Of a stretch of DNA of 64,000 nucleotides, positions 1 to 7,667 are shown piece after piece. Position 1 is the first letter of the stretch; the number at the start of each line of letters is the position of its first letter. The translations under genes were made by a program, and so were the position numbers. Below the pieces are notes generated by a model that was not told where the DNA came from, made no database searches, and saw only the letters and a list, made by a program, of their open reading frames with translations. The stretch spans positions 1 to 64,000 of the forward strand of contig CALKHR010000008.1 in NCBI GenBank assembly GCA_937988885.1. Reading direction: 5' to 3'. This DNA comes from an uncultured Roseiflexaceae bacterium. Its GTDB lineage: Bacteria > Chloroflexota > Chloroflexia > Chloroflexales > Roseiflexaceae.

Positions 1-353
1 TGCTCCGTTGGCTTGATCATCATCATAATACGCATAATTCTTAAACACGCTCTTATGTCATCCGTTTATGCGCCTAATAGTTTACTTATCACTCAATCAT
101 GTTACGTTACAAAATTATATAACAATAAAACATTTCATACATCTAAAACACCCTTTAATATTGATTATACAACGATTAACCAGCGATGATAATGGTCACA
201 TATTGAAAGCGATTGTACAGTTTATGTTCATAAGACGTGAGTATAAATTCCCTCTTGATTTTCTGATTTTGAGATCTACAATACAGTAGGCGCGTTACTG
301 CGCAACAGTTTATACAATTGATAGAGGCTCGGCTCGTCCAACCGAGATAGGAG
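1..353. other. AT-rich non-coding stretch at left edge
   Basis: I see no convincing gene here. The open frames on both strands are short, rich in rare-looking codons and lack ribosome sites. The stretch is AT-rich and ends in a hairpin with a T-run, so it may be the 3' region of a gene to the left of the window or plain spacer. Confidence 0.5.
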
Positions 354-388
354 GAGGCTGTCACAGGTTTTGTGGTGCCTCTTTTTTT
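354..388 (+). terminator. Rho-independent terminator candidate
   Basis: GAGGC (354-358) pairs with GCCTC (377-381), the stem continues imperfectly through TCACA and TGTGG, and a run of seven T follows. No plus-strand gene precedes it inside the window, so it would serve a gene to the left or insulate the ABC operon that follows. Confidence 0.55.
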
Positions 389-494
389 GTTGCGTTCTAG
401 AATCCTGATCATATATCCATACAACAATCCATAGAGGCACAAACCTGCTGTCACATCAACAACATTATGGTATCGCATGATATTCGCTTGATTG

Positions 495-1376
495 ATGAGA
501 TATGGTGTTTCGATGGACGAAATAATGTGTGTTCAGGATGTGAGCTTTACCTACGCCCGCACAGCAACGCCGGCAATCTCTGCGCTGAATTTCAGGATCG
601 AACGCGGTGAAATCTTCGGCTTTTTAGGACCAAGTGGGGCAGGTAAATCAACAACGCAAAAAATCCTGATCGGTCTACTCAAGGGCTATCAGGGGAACAT
701 CTCGATTCTAGGCCGCGACCTGACGGGCTGGGGAGCCGATTACTATGAGCGAATCGGCGTCTCCTTCGAGTTGCCTAACCACTTCCTGAAGCTGACCGCA
801 TTGGAGAATCTGAGCTATTTCCGCGCGCTCTATCGTCGCGCGACTCGGGAACCTCAGGCACTCCTGGAACAGGTTGGGTTGGGCGACGATGCACATACCT
901 TAGTGGGACAGTTCTCGAAAGGCATGCAGAGTCGCCTGAATATAGCGCGTGCGCTCCTACACAGCCCCGATGTGTTGTTTCTCGACGAGCCGACCTCCGG
1001 GCTGGACCCAGTGAACGCCCGACGGATCAAGGATCTGATCAAAGCCCAGCAGCAGGCTGGCACGACGATCTTCCTGACGACTCACAATATGGCTGTTGCA
1101 GAAGAGCTCTGCGATCGTGTCGCTTTTATCGTGGATGGGAACATCGTCCTCATCGACACCCCACGTAATCTAAAACTCCAGTATGGGCAGGCGCAAGTGC
1201 AAGTTGAGTATGCCTCGAATGGGCAGATCGCGCGGCAGACGTTTCCCTTGGAAGGGCTGGGCAACAACACGGCTTTCCTCAACTTGCTCCACACAACATC
1301 GATACAAACCATCCACTCTCAGGAAGCGACCCTAGAGGATATCTTTATCCGCGTCACTGGTAGGAGCCTATCATGA
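495..1376 (+). CDS. ABC-2 type exporter, ATP-binding subunit
   Basis: This is the nucleotide-binding subunit of a drug/antibiotic-type ABC-2 exporter (293 residues). It has a Walker A motif (GPSGAGKST), an ABC signature that has drifted to FSKGMQSR, Walker B LFLDEPTSGLDP and a switch His in the TTHN motif. The C-terminal 70 residues form the accessory domain common in this class. It overlaps the following permease gene by four bases (ATGA), and two permeases follow, which is the arrangement of the actinobacterial fluoroquinolone exporter Rv2688c-Rv2686c; the substrate here is unknown. No clear ribosome site marks the start. ATG 495 and ATG 513 are both possible, and 513 gives the more usual N-terminus. 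Confidence 0.85.
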   Translation: MRYGVSMDEIMCVQDVSFTYARTATPAISALNFRIERGEIFGFLGPSGAGKSTTQKILIGLLKGYQGNISILGRDLTGWGADYYERIGVSFELPNHFLKLTALENLSYFRALYRRATREPQALLEQVGLGDDAHTLVGQFSKGMQSRLNIARALLHSPDVLFLDEPTSGLDPVNARRIKDLIKAQQQAGTTIFLTTHNMAVAEELCDRVAFIVDGNIVLIDTPRNLKLQYGQAQVQVEYASNGQIARQTFPLEGLGNNTAFLNLLHTTSIQTIHSQEATLEDIFIRVTGRSLS

Positions 1377-2077
1377 AACGCCTGCTCACCACCATGATGT
1401 GCGATATTCGGCTTCAGTTCCGCAACGGCTTCTACTATGCCGCGGGATTTGTAGCCGTAGTGATGGCCTTGCTCCTGAGCCAGATACGCCTCGTCGAGAT
1501 AGGCTTTCTGCTACCGATCTTCGTGCTAGGTGATATCCTGGTGAATACGTTCTACTTCGTCGGCGGATTAGTGCTGCTAGAGAAAGGTGAAGGAACGCTG
1601 ACGGCTCAGGTTGTGACACCGCTTCGCAAGGGCGAATACCTGGCAGCCAAGGCCACCACACTAGCGTTGCTGGCGCTGATCGAGAGCCTGATTATTGTGA
1701 TCGCAGCCTACGGGCTCGGCTTTGCGGTGCTGCCGCTTGTAGCTGGTGTCGTGTTGTTAGCCGTGCTCTATGTGTTCTATGGCTTTATCGTGGTGGCCCG
1801 TTACGATTCGATCAACAGCTACCTCCTGCCCTCGATAGCCTACACCACAGTGCTCTCACTTCCGCTCATCGATTACCTGGGCCTATGGCAAAGCTGGCTG
1901 TTCTACGTGCATCCGATCCAAGCGCCTCTACTGCTGCTACGGGCAGCGTTCCAACCACTCGCCACGTGGCAACTTATCTATGGCGTCCTCTATAGCGCGC
2001 TCAGGATCGGCCTGATGTACCTCGCCAGCCAGCGCGCATTCGATCGATTCGTCGTGGGACGTGAAGGGAGGAGATAA
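1373..2077 (+). CDS. ABC-2 exporter permease, first subunit
   Basis: This 234-residue integral membrane protein has about six hydrophobic helices, for example around residues 17-33, 45-65, 98-120 and 122-142. The cytoplasmic loop reads LLEKGEGTLTAQVVTPL, which is the coupling-loop style of fluoroquinolone-exporter-type ABC-2 permeases, where the enzyme contacts its ATPase. The start overlaps the ATPase stop as ATGA and the end is followed almost at once by a second, related permease, so the transporter is probably a heterodimer of permeases with a shared ATPase. The substrate cannot be read from the sequence. Confidence 0.8.
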   Translation: MKRLLTTMMCDIRLQFRNGFYYAAGFVAVVMALLLSQIRLVEIGFLLPIFVLGDILVNTFYFVGGLVLLEKGEGTLTAQVVTPLRKGEYLAAKATTLALLALIESLIIVIAAYGLGFAVLPLVAGVVLLAVLYVFYGFIVVARYDSINSYLLPSIAYTTVLSLPLIDYLGLWQSWLFYVHPIQAPLLLLRAAFQPLATWQLIYGVLYSALRIGLMYLASQRAFDRFVVGREGRR

Positions 2078-2078
2078 G

Positions 2079-2816
2079 ATGCGCCTCGTCGCCATTGTAC
2101 GGGCACTCGGCCCGATGGACGCGCAAAGCGTGCGCCGCGACAGCATGTCACGATGGATGATGTTGCTGCCGTTAGGCCTGGCTATCCTGGTACGCCTGAC
2201 GATCGCACCACTAGAAGCGCGCCTCCAAGAAGTATTCCAATTCGATCTAAGGCCCTACCACACCCTAATCGCCAGCACATTTCTCATCTTGGTGCCGCAA
2301 CTCTTCGGTATGGTGATCGGCTTTCTGCTGCTGGATCAGCGGGACGATCGCACCCTGACGGCGCTTCGAGTGACGCCGATGAGTCTGGGTGGCTACTTGG
2401 CGTACCGGGTGATTGTCCCACTCCTGTTGAGCGCAATCGTCCTGTTACTCGTGCTACCGTTGGTGGGTCTGGTAGAAATCGCCTTCTTGCCCTTGTTGAT
2501 GAGCGTACTAGCAACCTCGATACTGACGCCGCTGTTCGCCCTGTTTCTCGCCGCCTTTGCCGCCAACAAAGTTCAAGGGTTCGCTCTGGTGAAGGGCTTG
2601 GGCATCATTCTTATGCCAGGATTTGTCGCCTATTTTGTCCCATTCCCCTGGCAATGGGCATTGAGTCTCTCGCCGGTCTACTGGCCACTGAAGATGTTCT
2701 GGGAGATTCAGGCCAACATGCCCAATGCCTGGCTCTACGGCCTGGTCGGACTAGCGTATCACAGCCTTCTTCTCCTCCTGCTATTGCGACGATTTCAACG
2801 AGTCATGAGTCGCTGA
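2079..2816 (+). CDS. ABC-2 exporter permease, second subunit
   Basis: This is a 245-residue membrane protein with six predicted helices and the loop LLDQRDDRTLTALRVTPM, equivalent to the loop of the preceding permease, so the two are diverged paralogues. ATG 2079 is chosen because GGAGGAG lies seven bases before it; the in-frame GTG at 2061 overlaps the previous gene and has no such site. It is the last gene of the operon. A copy of a 29-bp repeat lies 31 bases after its stop. Confidence 0.8.
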   Translation: MRLVAIVRALGPMDAQSVRRDSMSRWMMLLPLGLAILVRLTIAPLEARLQEVFQFDLRPYHTLIASTFLILVPQLFGMVIGFLLLDQRDDRTLTALRVTPMSLGGYLAYRVIVPLLLSAIVLLLVLPLVGLVEIAFLPLLMSVLATSILTPLFALFLAAFAANKVQGFALVKGLGIILMPGFVAYFVPFPWQWALSLSPVYWPLKMFWEIQANMPNAWLYGLVGLAYHSLLLLLLLRRFQRVMSR

Positions 2817-2846
2817 TGAAACCGCATCATAGTTTGAATGATGATA

Positions 2847-2875
2847 TTATGACTTCATCAGTCATATGGTCATAC
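2847..2875 (+). repeat. 29-bp boundary repeat, copy A
   Basis: This is one of four copies in the same orientation (others at 6981, 16005 and 19402). The layout is TTATGACT, a variable centre of about five bases, AGTCATAT, then G/A and GTCATAC. Two inverted ATGAC/GTCAT half-sites flank the variable centre and a third GTCAT follows seven bases after the second. This copy lies between convergent genes. Confidence 0.75.
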
Positions 2876-2943
2876 TAGACGGAACGGCTTGATCTAGCAA
2901 ATTATCTTATGTAAAGAGCTAAGGGGAGGGAATAGCAAGCGCA

Positions 2944-2978
2944 ATGTTGATGGACTGCTCTAGGCAATCCATCAACAT
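2944..2978 (-). terminator. Hairpin after the first WD40 gene
   Basis: An 11-bp perfect inverted repeat (ATGTTGATGGA against TCCATCAACAT) sits six bases beyond the stop of the minus-strand gene. There is no T-run, so termination is inferred from position and stem strength only. Confidence 0.45.
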
Positions 2979-2983
2979 CATCA

Positions 2984-5900
2984 TCACTTCGTCGATACGC
3001 CCTCGCCGGGTGGGAAGAGGGGACAGGTCTGTTCGTACGGATGATCCGAACCGATCGATTGCAGCCACTCATCCCGGCTCAGGTTGCGCCTGACGATGTT
3101 ACAGGCACGCTCACCCCACGATCGGGCGCTCATCTCCCATAGCCGGATGGTGGTGTCGTTACTGGCCGAGAGTAGGGTCATTCCATCGGAGGAGAATACC
3201 ACGCTATTGATGGAGTTGGTATGACCTTGCAGCGGTTTACCGAGCGGCTGCCGACTGGCCACATCCCACAGCGAGATCGTAGCGTTGAAGCCTGCGGAGA
3301 CGAGCGTGCCACCATCTGGACTGAAGGCAATGGTATAGAGAGAGCCGTTATGGCCCCGCAACGGTTTACCGAGCGACTGCCGACTGGCCACATCCCATAG
3401 CCGAATGGTGGTGTCGTCACCTGTCGAAGCGAGGATCTTGCCATCTGGACTGAACGCCACGCTCCAAACTGCATCGGTATGGCCTTGGAGAGGTTCACCG
3501 AGTGGCCGCCGACTGGCTACATCCCAGAGTCGGATGGTAGTATCCCAACTGGCAGAGGCCAACGTTTTGCCATCCGGGCTGAATGCTACACTATTGACGG
3601 CTTGAGTATGGCCCTGTAACGGTTGATCGAGCGGCTGCCGTGTGGCGACATCCCACAGCCGGATGGTGCCATCATTACTGGCGGAAGCCAACGTTTTGCC
3701 ATCCGGGCTGAACGCCACACTATTGACAGCTTCGTTATGGCCTTGAAGAGGATCTCCAAGCGGCTGCCGACTCGCCACATCCCATAGCCGAATGGTGGCA
3801 TCCTCACTGCCGGAGGCGAGGATGGTACCATCCGGGCTGAATGCCACGCTCCAAACGGTATCGGTATGACCACGAAGCGGCCCACCGATCGGCTGTTGGT
3901 TGACAGTATTCCACAATCGGATGGTGTGGTCGTCGCCAGCAGTGGCCATCATCTTACCATCTGAGCTAACCGCTACGCTACGAACAGGCTTGTCGTGCAC
4001 TTGTAGCGGTTCACCGAGTGGCCGACGGCTGGCCATGTCCCAGAGCCGTATCGTGGTATCGCTATTGGCGGAGGCGAGGGTGGAGCCATCGGGGCTGAAT
4101 GCGATGCTCCAGACATTGCCGCTATTGATCGGATCGCCGATCGGCAGCTGGCTGGCCACATTCCAAAGCCGAATAATGGCATTGCCCCCGGCAGAGGCGA
4201 GTTTTGTGCCATCCGGGCTGAACGCCACGCTTCTCACAAAACTGGTATGACCTCGCAACGGCTCGCCGATTGGCTGTCGATCGGCCACATCCCACAGCCG
4301 GACCGTAGCATCGCTGCTGGCGGAGGCGAGGATGCTACCATCTGGACTAAACGCCATATGTAAGATCGGGCCGGTATGGCCCTTCAGCGGCTCACCGATC
4401 ATTTGTCGACTGGCGACATCCCAGAGTCGGATGGTGGTATCCCAACTGGCAGAGGCCAACATAGTGCCATCTGGGCTGAACGCCACACTCAAGACCTCAT
4501 CGCCATGACCTTTGAGTGGCTCACCGAGCGGCTGCCGTGTGGCCACATCCCAAAAGCGAATAGTGAAATCGCCACTACCAGAAGCGAGGGTTTTGCCATC
4601 CGGGCTAAATGCTACACTATTGACAGCCTCGCTATGACCCAGCAGCGGCTCGCCGAGCGGCTGCCGTGTGGCGACATCCCACAGCCGAATGGTTGCATCA
4701 TCACTGGCGGAGGCCAGAATCCTGCCGTCCGGGCTGAACTTCACGCTCCAGATGGGGGCGGTATGGCCGCGCAATGGCTCACCGAGCCACTGCCAACTGG
4801 CCATATCCCACAACCGGATGGTGCCATCGTCGCTGGCAGAGGCCAGGATAGTGCCATCGGGACTGAATGCCACACTATTGACGGATTCGGTATGGCCGTT
4901 CAAAAAGCCGAGCAGTCTGTCGTTCGAGCGAAGAACACTCAGCAGGGCGCCGCGCGTTTGCAGTTCATCGACAAAACGGTTCGCCTGCAAGCCCAAGAGC
5001 AGCGCCCGATCCGGCTGGGTGGTCGCGTCGCGCTCGGCTTGAGCGGCGAGTTGCCGCGCAAGGGCAACCAATGATGACCGTCGTGCCTCAACGCCAAACC
5101 TTACGGCACCCGCGGCAGCGACGAGGGCAATCACAAAGGCGCATGCCAGGAAGATCGCTTGGCGCCGCAGCCGCCGACTCACGGCAGCCTGTTCCTCGGC
5201 CCGCGCCTGCGCTTCGGCCAGTTCACGCTGACGAGCCGCCTCCTCCGCCTCAATGCGCGCCTGTTCCGCCATACGGCTCGCGTCGATGAAGGATTGGTCG
5301 CGCGCATTTAAGCGCGGCTGTGCTCGCTCCAGCCATTCCTTCGCCTGCGAGAGACGTAGACCGCTCCAGAGCAACTCGCTATTCCGATCGTTCGCCTCCC
5401 ACTCTTGGGCAGCCTCCTCTAAACGAAGCTGGAAGCGCAGATCGGCACGGGCCTCGTTGATCCAGTGCCCCAAGGTTGGCCAAGCTCGTATCAATGCCTC
5501 GTGGGAGACTTCAATGGTCTCTTCGCCGTTGGTCTCATCACGACCACTTGTCAGCAGACGCTCATCAATCAGAGGCTTTAAGAGGGCATAGAGCTCTTCA
5601 GACGATCTGCCAGCCAACACAAGCTCATCGATACACACGCGACGGCGCGTATCGGCCACACCCTCGCCGGGCTGCACGAGCCGCAACAACACTTGGCGCA
5701 GTTCGTTCTGCTGCTCGGCAGTATAGTGCTCGTGCAAGAGCGCATCGGCGCGGGCGGCCAGCGCACCCTCCACACCGCCAAGTCTGCGGTACGCCTCCCA
5801 GGTCATCACGCCATCCGGCTGGCGCTCCTTCCACAGCTCGGCCAGCGTGTACTCCAGCAGCGGCAGTGCGCCCCGTTGGCCCTGCTCGATCAGCTCATCG

Positions 5901-6832
5901 ACCAGGCCCGGCTCGAAATCACCACCAGCCAACTCCACCGGGCGCACGATCATCTCGCGCAGCTCGTCGGGCGACATCGGGCTGACGATCACATTATGTT
6001 CGCTGATCGCTTGGGCCAGCGCGGGATTATCGGCGGCCTCATCCAGGAAGTCGAGCCGCATGGTGAGCACCACCATCAGCGGCGTATCTGGTGCCGTGAA
6101 TACCGCCAGCAGGCGCTCGATAAACGGGCGTTGCTGTTGACTGAGGAAAGCGGCGCGCGCCCCTTCTTCGAGCGGCATTTGGGTCCACAGCTCCTCGAAC
6201 TGATCGATCACCAGCACGAGGCGTTGGCCCGCCGCCCGATCCAACAGCAGATCGAGCGACAACAGAAACGCACGATCGTTCTCCGCAAGCTGCTGACTGA
6301 GCGTTAACGCCTGGCTGAGATCCGCGTTTTGCAGCTTCATTAGCTCAACGGCCAGCGCATCGAGCGGACGAGCACCCGGTTTCAATGTGATATAGCGCCA
6401 CGTTTCACTGCCGGGCAGCGCGCCACCCTTGAACATCGGGAGCAAGCCAGCCCGCACCGCCGACGACTTGCCGCTACCGGAGGCACCCAGTACAGCTAAA
6501 AAGGGCGAGCGCCGCACGCGCTCCAGCAGATTGGCGATCAGCGCATCGCGGCCAAAAAACAGATGAGCATTGGCTTCTTGGAAGGTCAGCAGTCCGAGGT
6601 AGGGCGATTGATCGGAAATGGGACTAGGACGCAGGCGTCGTAGGTTGGCTAATGCAGTTCTGAGCTGCTGTTCAACCTCTTCGCGCTCGAATGAGATCTG
6701 CGCGACAGCACTCGGATTGCCTGCGATCTTGGCCAACTGAATATCGAGCAAGCGCAAACGACGTCGCAAAACGCCGATCAGCTCCTCAAGATGCGCGATT
6801 TCCTCGGCTGATATGTCTGATATATCTGCCAT
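2984..6832 (-). CDS. nSTAND ATPase-WD40 membrane protein, paralogue 1
   Basis: This 1282-residue protein has four parts. Residues 8-68 form a charged helical hairpin. Residues 75-470 are an nSTAND-type P-loop ATPase, with Walker A GASGSGKSS at 116-124 and Walker B LVLVIDQFEELW. A coiled coil follows, with one hydrophobic helix near 558-580 preceded by RRLRRQ. From about residue 640 there are 14 WD40 repeats, enough for two seven-bladed propellers. The tail carries two Cys (ACNI and TCPLFPPGEG) shared with the two paralogues. STAND proteins are signal-dependent switches that oligomerise on binding a ligand; the ligand and output here are unknown, and no enzymatic effector domain is visible. 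Repeat 7 is short and lacks its GH. It stands alone between boundary repeats A and B. Confidence 0.85.
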   Translation of the reverse strand: MADISDISAEEIAHLEELIGVLRRRLRLLDIQLAKIAGNPSAVAQISFEREEVEQQLRTALANLRRLRPSPISDQSPYLGLLTFQEANAHLFFGRDALIANLLERVRRSPFLAVLGASGSGKSSAVRAGLLPMFKGGALPGSETWRYITLKPGARPLDALAVELMKLQNADLSQALTLSQQLAENDRAFLLSLDLLLDRAAGQRLVLVIDQFEELWTQMPLEEGARAAFLSQQQRPFIERLLAVFTAPDTPLMVVLTMRLDFLDEAADNPALAQAISEHNVIVSPMSPDELREMIVRPVELAGGDFEPGLVDELIEQGQRGALPLLEYTLAELWKERQPDGVMTWEAYRRLGGVEGALAARADALLHEHYTAEQQNELRQVLLRLVQPGEGVADTRRRVCIDELVLAGRSSEELYALLKPLIDERLLTSGRDETNGEETIEVSHEALIRAWPTLGHWINEARADLRFQLRLEEAAQEWEANDRNSELLWSGLRLSQAKEWLERAQPRLNARDQSFIDASRMAEQARIEAEEAARQRELAEAQARAEEQAAVSRRLRRQAIFLACAFVIALVAAAGAVRFGVEARRSSLVALARQLAAQAERDATTQPDRALLLGLQANRFVDELQTRGALLSVLRSNDRLLGFLNGHTESVNSVAFSPDGTILASASDDGTIRLWDMASWQWLGEPLRGHTAPIWSVKFSPDGRILASASDDATIRLWDVATRQPLGEPLLGHSEAVNSVAFSPDGKTLASGSGDFTIRFWDVATRQPLGEPLKGHGDEVLSVAFSPDGTMLASASWDTTIRLWDVASRQMIGEPLKGHTGPILHMAFSPDGSILASASSDATVRLWDVADRQPIGEPLRGHTSFVRSVAFSPDGTKLASAGGNAIIRLWNVASQLPIGDPINSGNVWSIAFSPDGSTLASANSDTTIRLWDMASRRPLGEPLQVHDKPVRSVAVSSDGKMMATAGDDHTIRLWNTVNQQPIGGPLRGHTDTVWSVAFSPDGTILASGSEDATIRLWDVASRQPLGDPLQGHNEAVNSVAFSPDGKTLASASNDGTIRLWDVATRQPLDQPLQGHTQAVNSVAFSPDGKTLASASWDTTIRLWDVASRRPLGEPLQGHTDAVWSVAFSPDGKILASTGDDTTIRLWDVASRQSLGKPLRGHNGSLYTIAFSPDGGTLVSAGFNATISLWDVASRQPLGKPLQGHTNSINSVVFSSDGMTLLSASNDTTIRLWEMSARSWGERACNIVRRNLSRDEWLQSIGSDHPYEQTCPLFPPGEGVSTK

Positions 6833-7124
6833 ATTCAGGGCTCCGTATCGGCAGTTGGTTACATGAGAGCGTATGAGGATCTCACCGAATATGAGCGGGT
6901 AACTGCTATTTTACCATAATCAATAGTACGCCATATTAAACGCAATATCCTAATTCGTAGATAAAGGTGTACTGTACATATTATGACTTTTCAAGTCATA
7001 TAGTCATAACATTACCAGAGATACACAACTGAAGCATACTATTTACAGCGCCCAGCAAGTGTATGTGTACCATCACATCAGGAACGGGAAAATGAGGTAC
7101 GCTAAAGCCGATATCGGATTGGGA
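6833..7124. other. Intergenic region carrying boundary repeat B
   Basis: This divergent spacer separates the first WD40 gene (minus) from the small membrane genes (plus). It is AT-rich near 6900-7020 and contains the 29-bp repeat. I see no gene in it; promoters for both directions must lie here but no box is clear enough to mark. Confidence 0.4.
6981..7009 (+). repeat. 29-bp boundary repeat, copy B
   Basis: This is the most symmetric copy. TATGACTT and AAGTCATA form an 8-bp perfect inverted repeat around a three-base centre, followed by the extra TAGTCATAA half-site. It lies 149 bases before the start of the first WD40 gene. Confidence 0.75.
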
Positions 7125-7268
7125 TGCGGGGGATGTTTACGGCTAAATTGTTGGTGTTGGCATCAACGAACAGCGCTGCGCAATACTCTGTGGGCATTGC
7201 TTACATTGCCATCGCCGCTTATGATGCACGTAGACAAATTGTTCCACTGCTCTTGTGGGGAAGGTAGT
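7125..7268 (+). CDS. Short membrane-protein ORF or gene remnant
   Basis: This 47-codon frame, with starts at 7125 or 7134, encodes a plausible membrane segment (QYSVGIAYIAIAAYDARR and then IVPLLLW). The composition looks like real protein rather than a shadow frame, and the stop lies 16 bases before the next small membrane gene. It may be the surviving piece of a longer membrane protein or a small coupled peptide. I do not recognise a family. Confidence 0.35.
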
Positions 7269-7284
7269 GTTAAAAGGGAATGTT

Positions 7285-7479
7285 ATGCGATTGGCAGCTA
7301 AGATCGTTGGGATACTCGTCTCGCTGATTGGCCTTGTGTGGACACTACAAGGCATCAACATCTTGAAGGGCAGTTCGATGAGTGCCCAACCGTTCTGGGC
7401 CATCATGGGTATTGTGCTCTTAGTCGTTGGTTTGACGATTACCTATTTCGGCTGGCGACGCGGTAATCCCGCTGCCTAA
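7285..7479 (+). CDS. Small two-helix membrane protein
   Basis: This 64-residue protein has two hydrophobic helices (about residues 5-22 and 37-56) joined by a short loop, and ends in a basic GWRRG tail. ATG 7285 is chosen because AAAGGG lies just before it and because upstream in-frame GTG codons add a non-hydrophobic extension. Small proteins of this shape are common in Chloroflexota and have no assigned function. It is alone on the plus strand between two minus-strand WD40 genes. Confidence 0.6.
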   Translation: MRLAAKIVGILVSLIGLVWTLQGINILKGSSMSAQPFWAIMGIVLLVVGLTITYFGWRRGNPAA

Positions 7480-7667
7480 TGAGCCTTGAGGCTTTCTATT
7501 GCATCCCGCCCTACGACTTTTTTGCTGAATGTGCTGCCTATTCTTGTGATTTCGATGCGCTAAAACGGGCAGCAAGCTCTAGATGCTAAGCAGAGAACGA
7601 GGCGTGCCTAGCGCTCTGTTAAGTAAATTACATTATGTAAACCTCATTACTGCCGAGGCCAATCCCA

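Noticed and set aside
68..478. Short ORFs on both strands at the left edge
   Set aside because: AT-rich, no ribosome sites, unlikely residue composition.
2153..2878. Alternative plus-strand frame over the second permease
   Set aside because: Low-complexity Arg/Ser/Pro-rich translation without homology features, in another frame of a clear membrane protein gene.
3100..4900. Regular repeats of about 129 bp that might be taken for a CRISPR or satellite array
   Set aside because: They are codons of WD40 repeats; units vary as protein repeats do and stay in frame.
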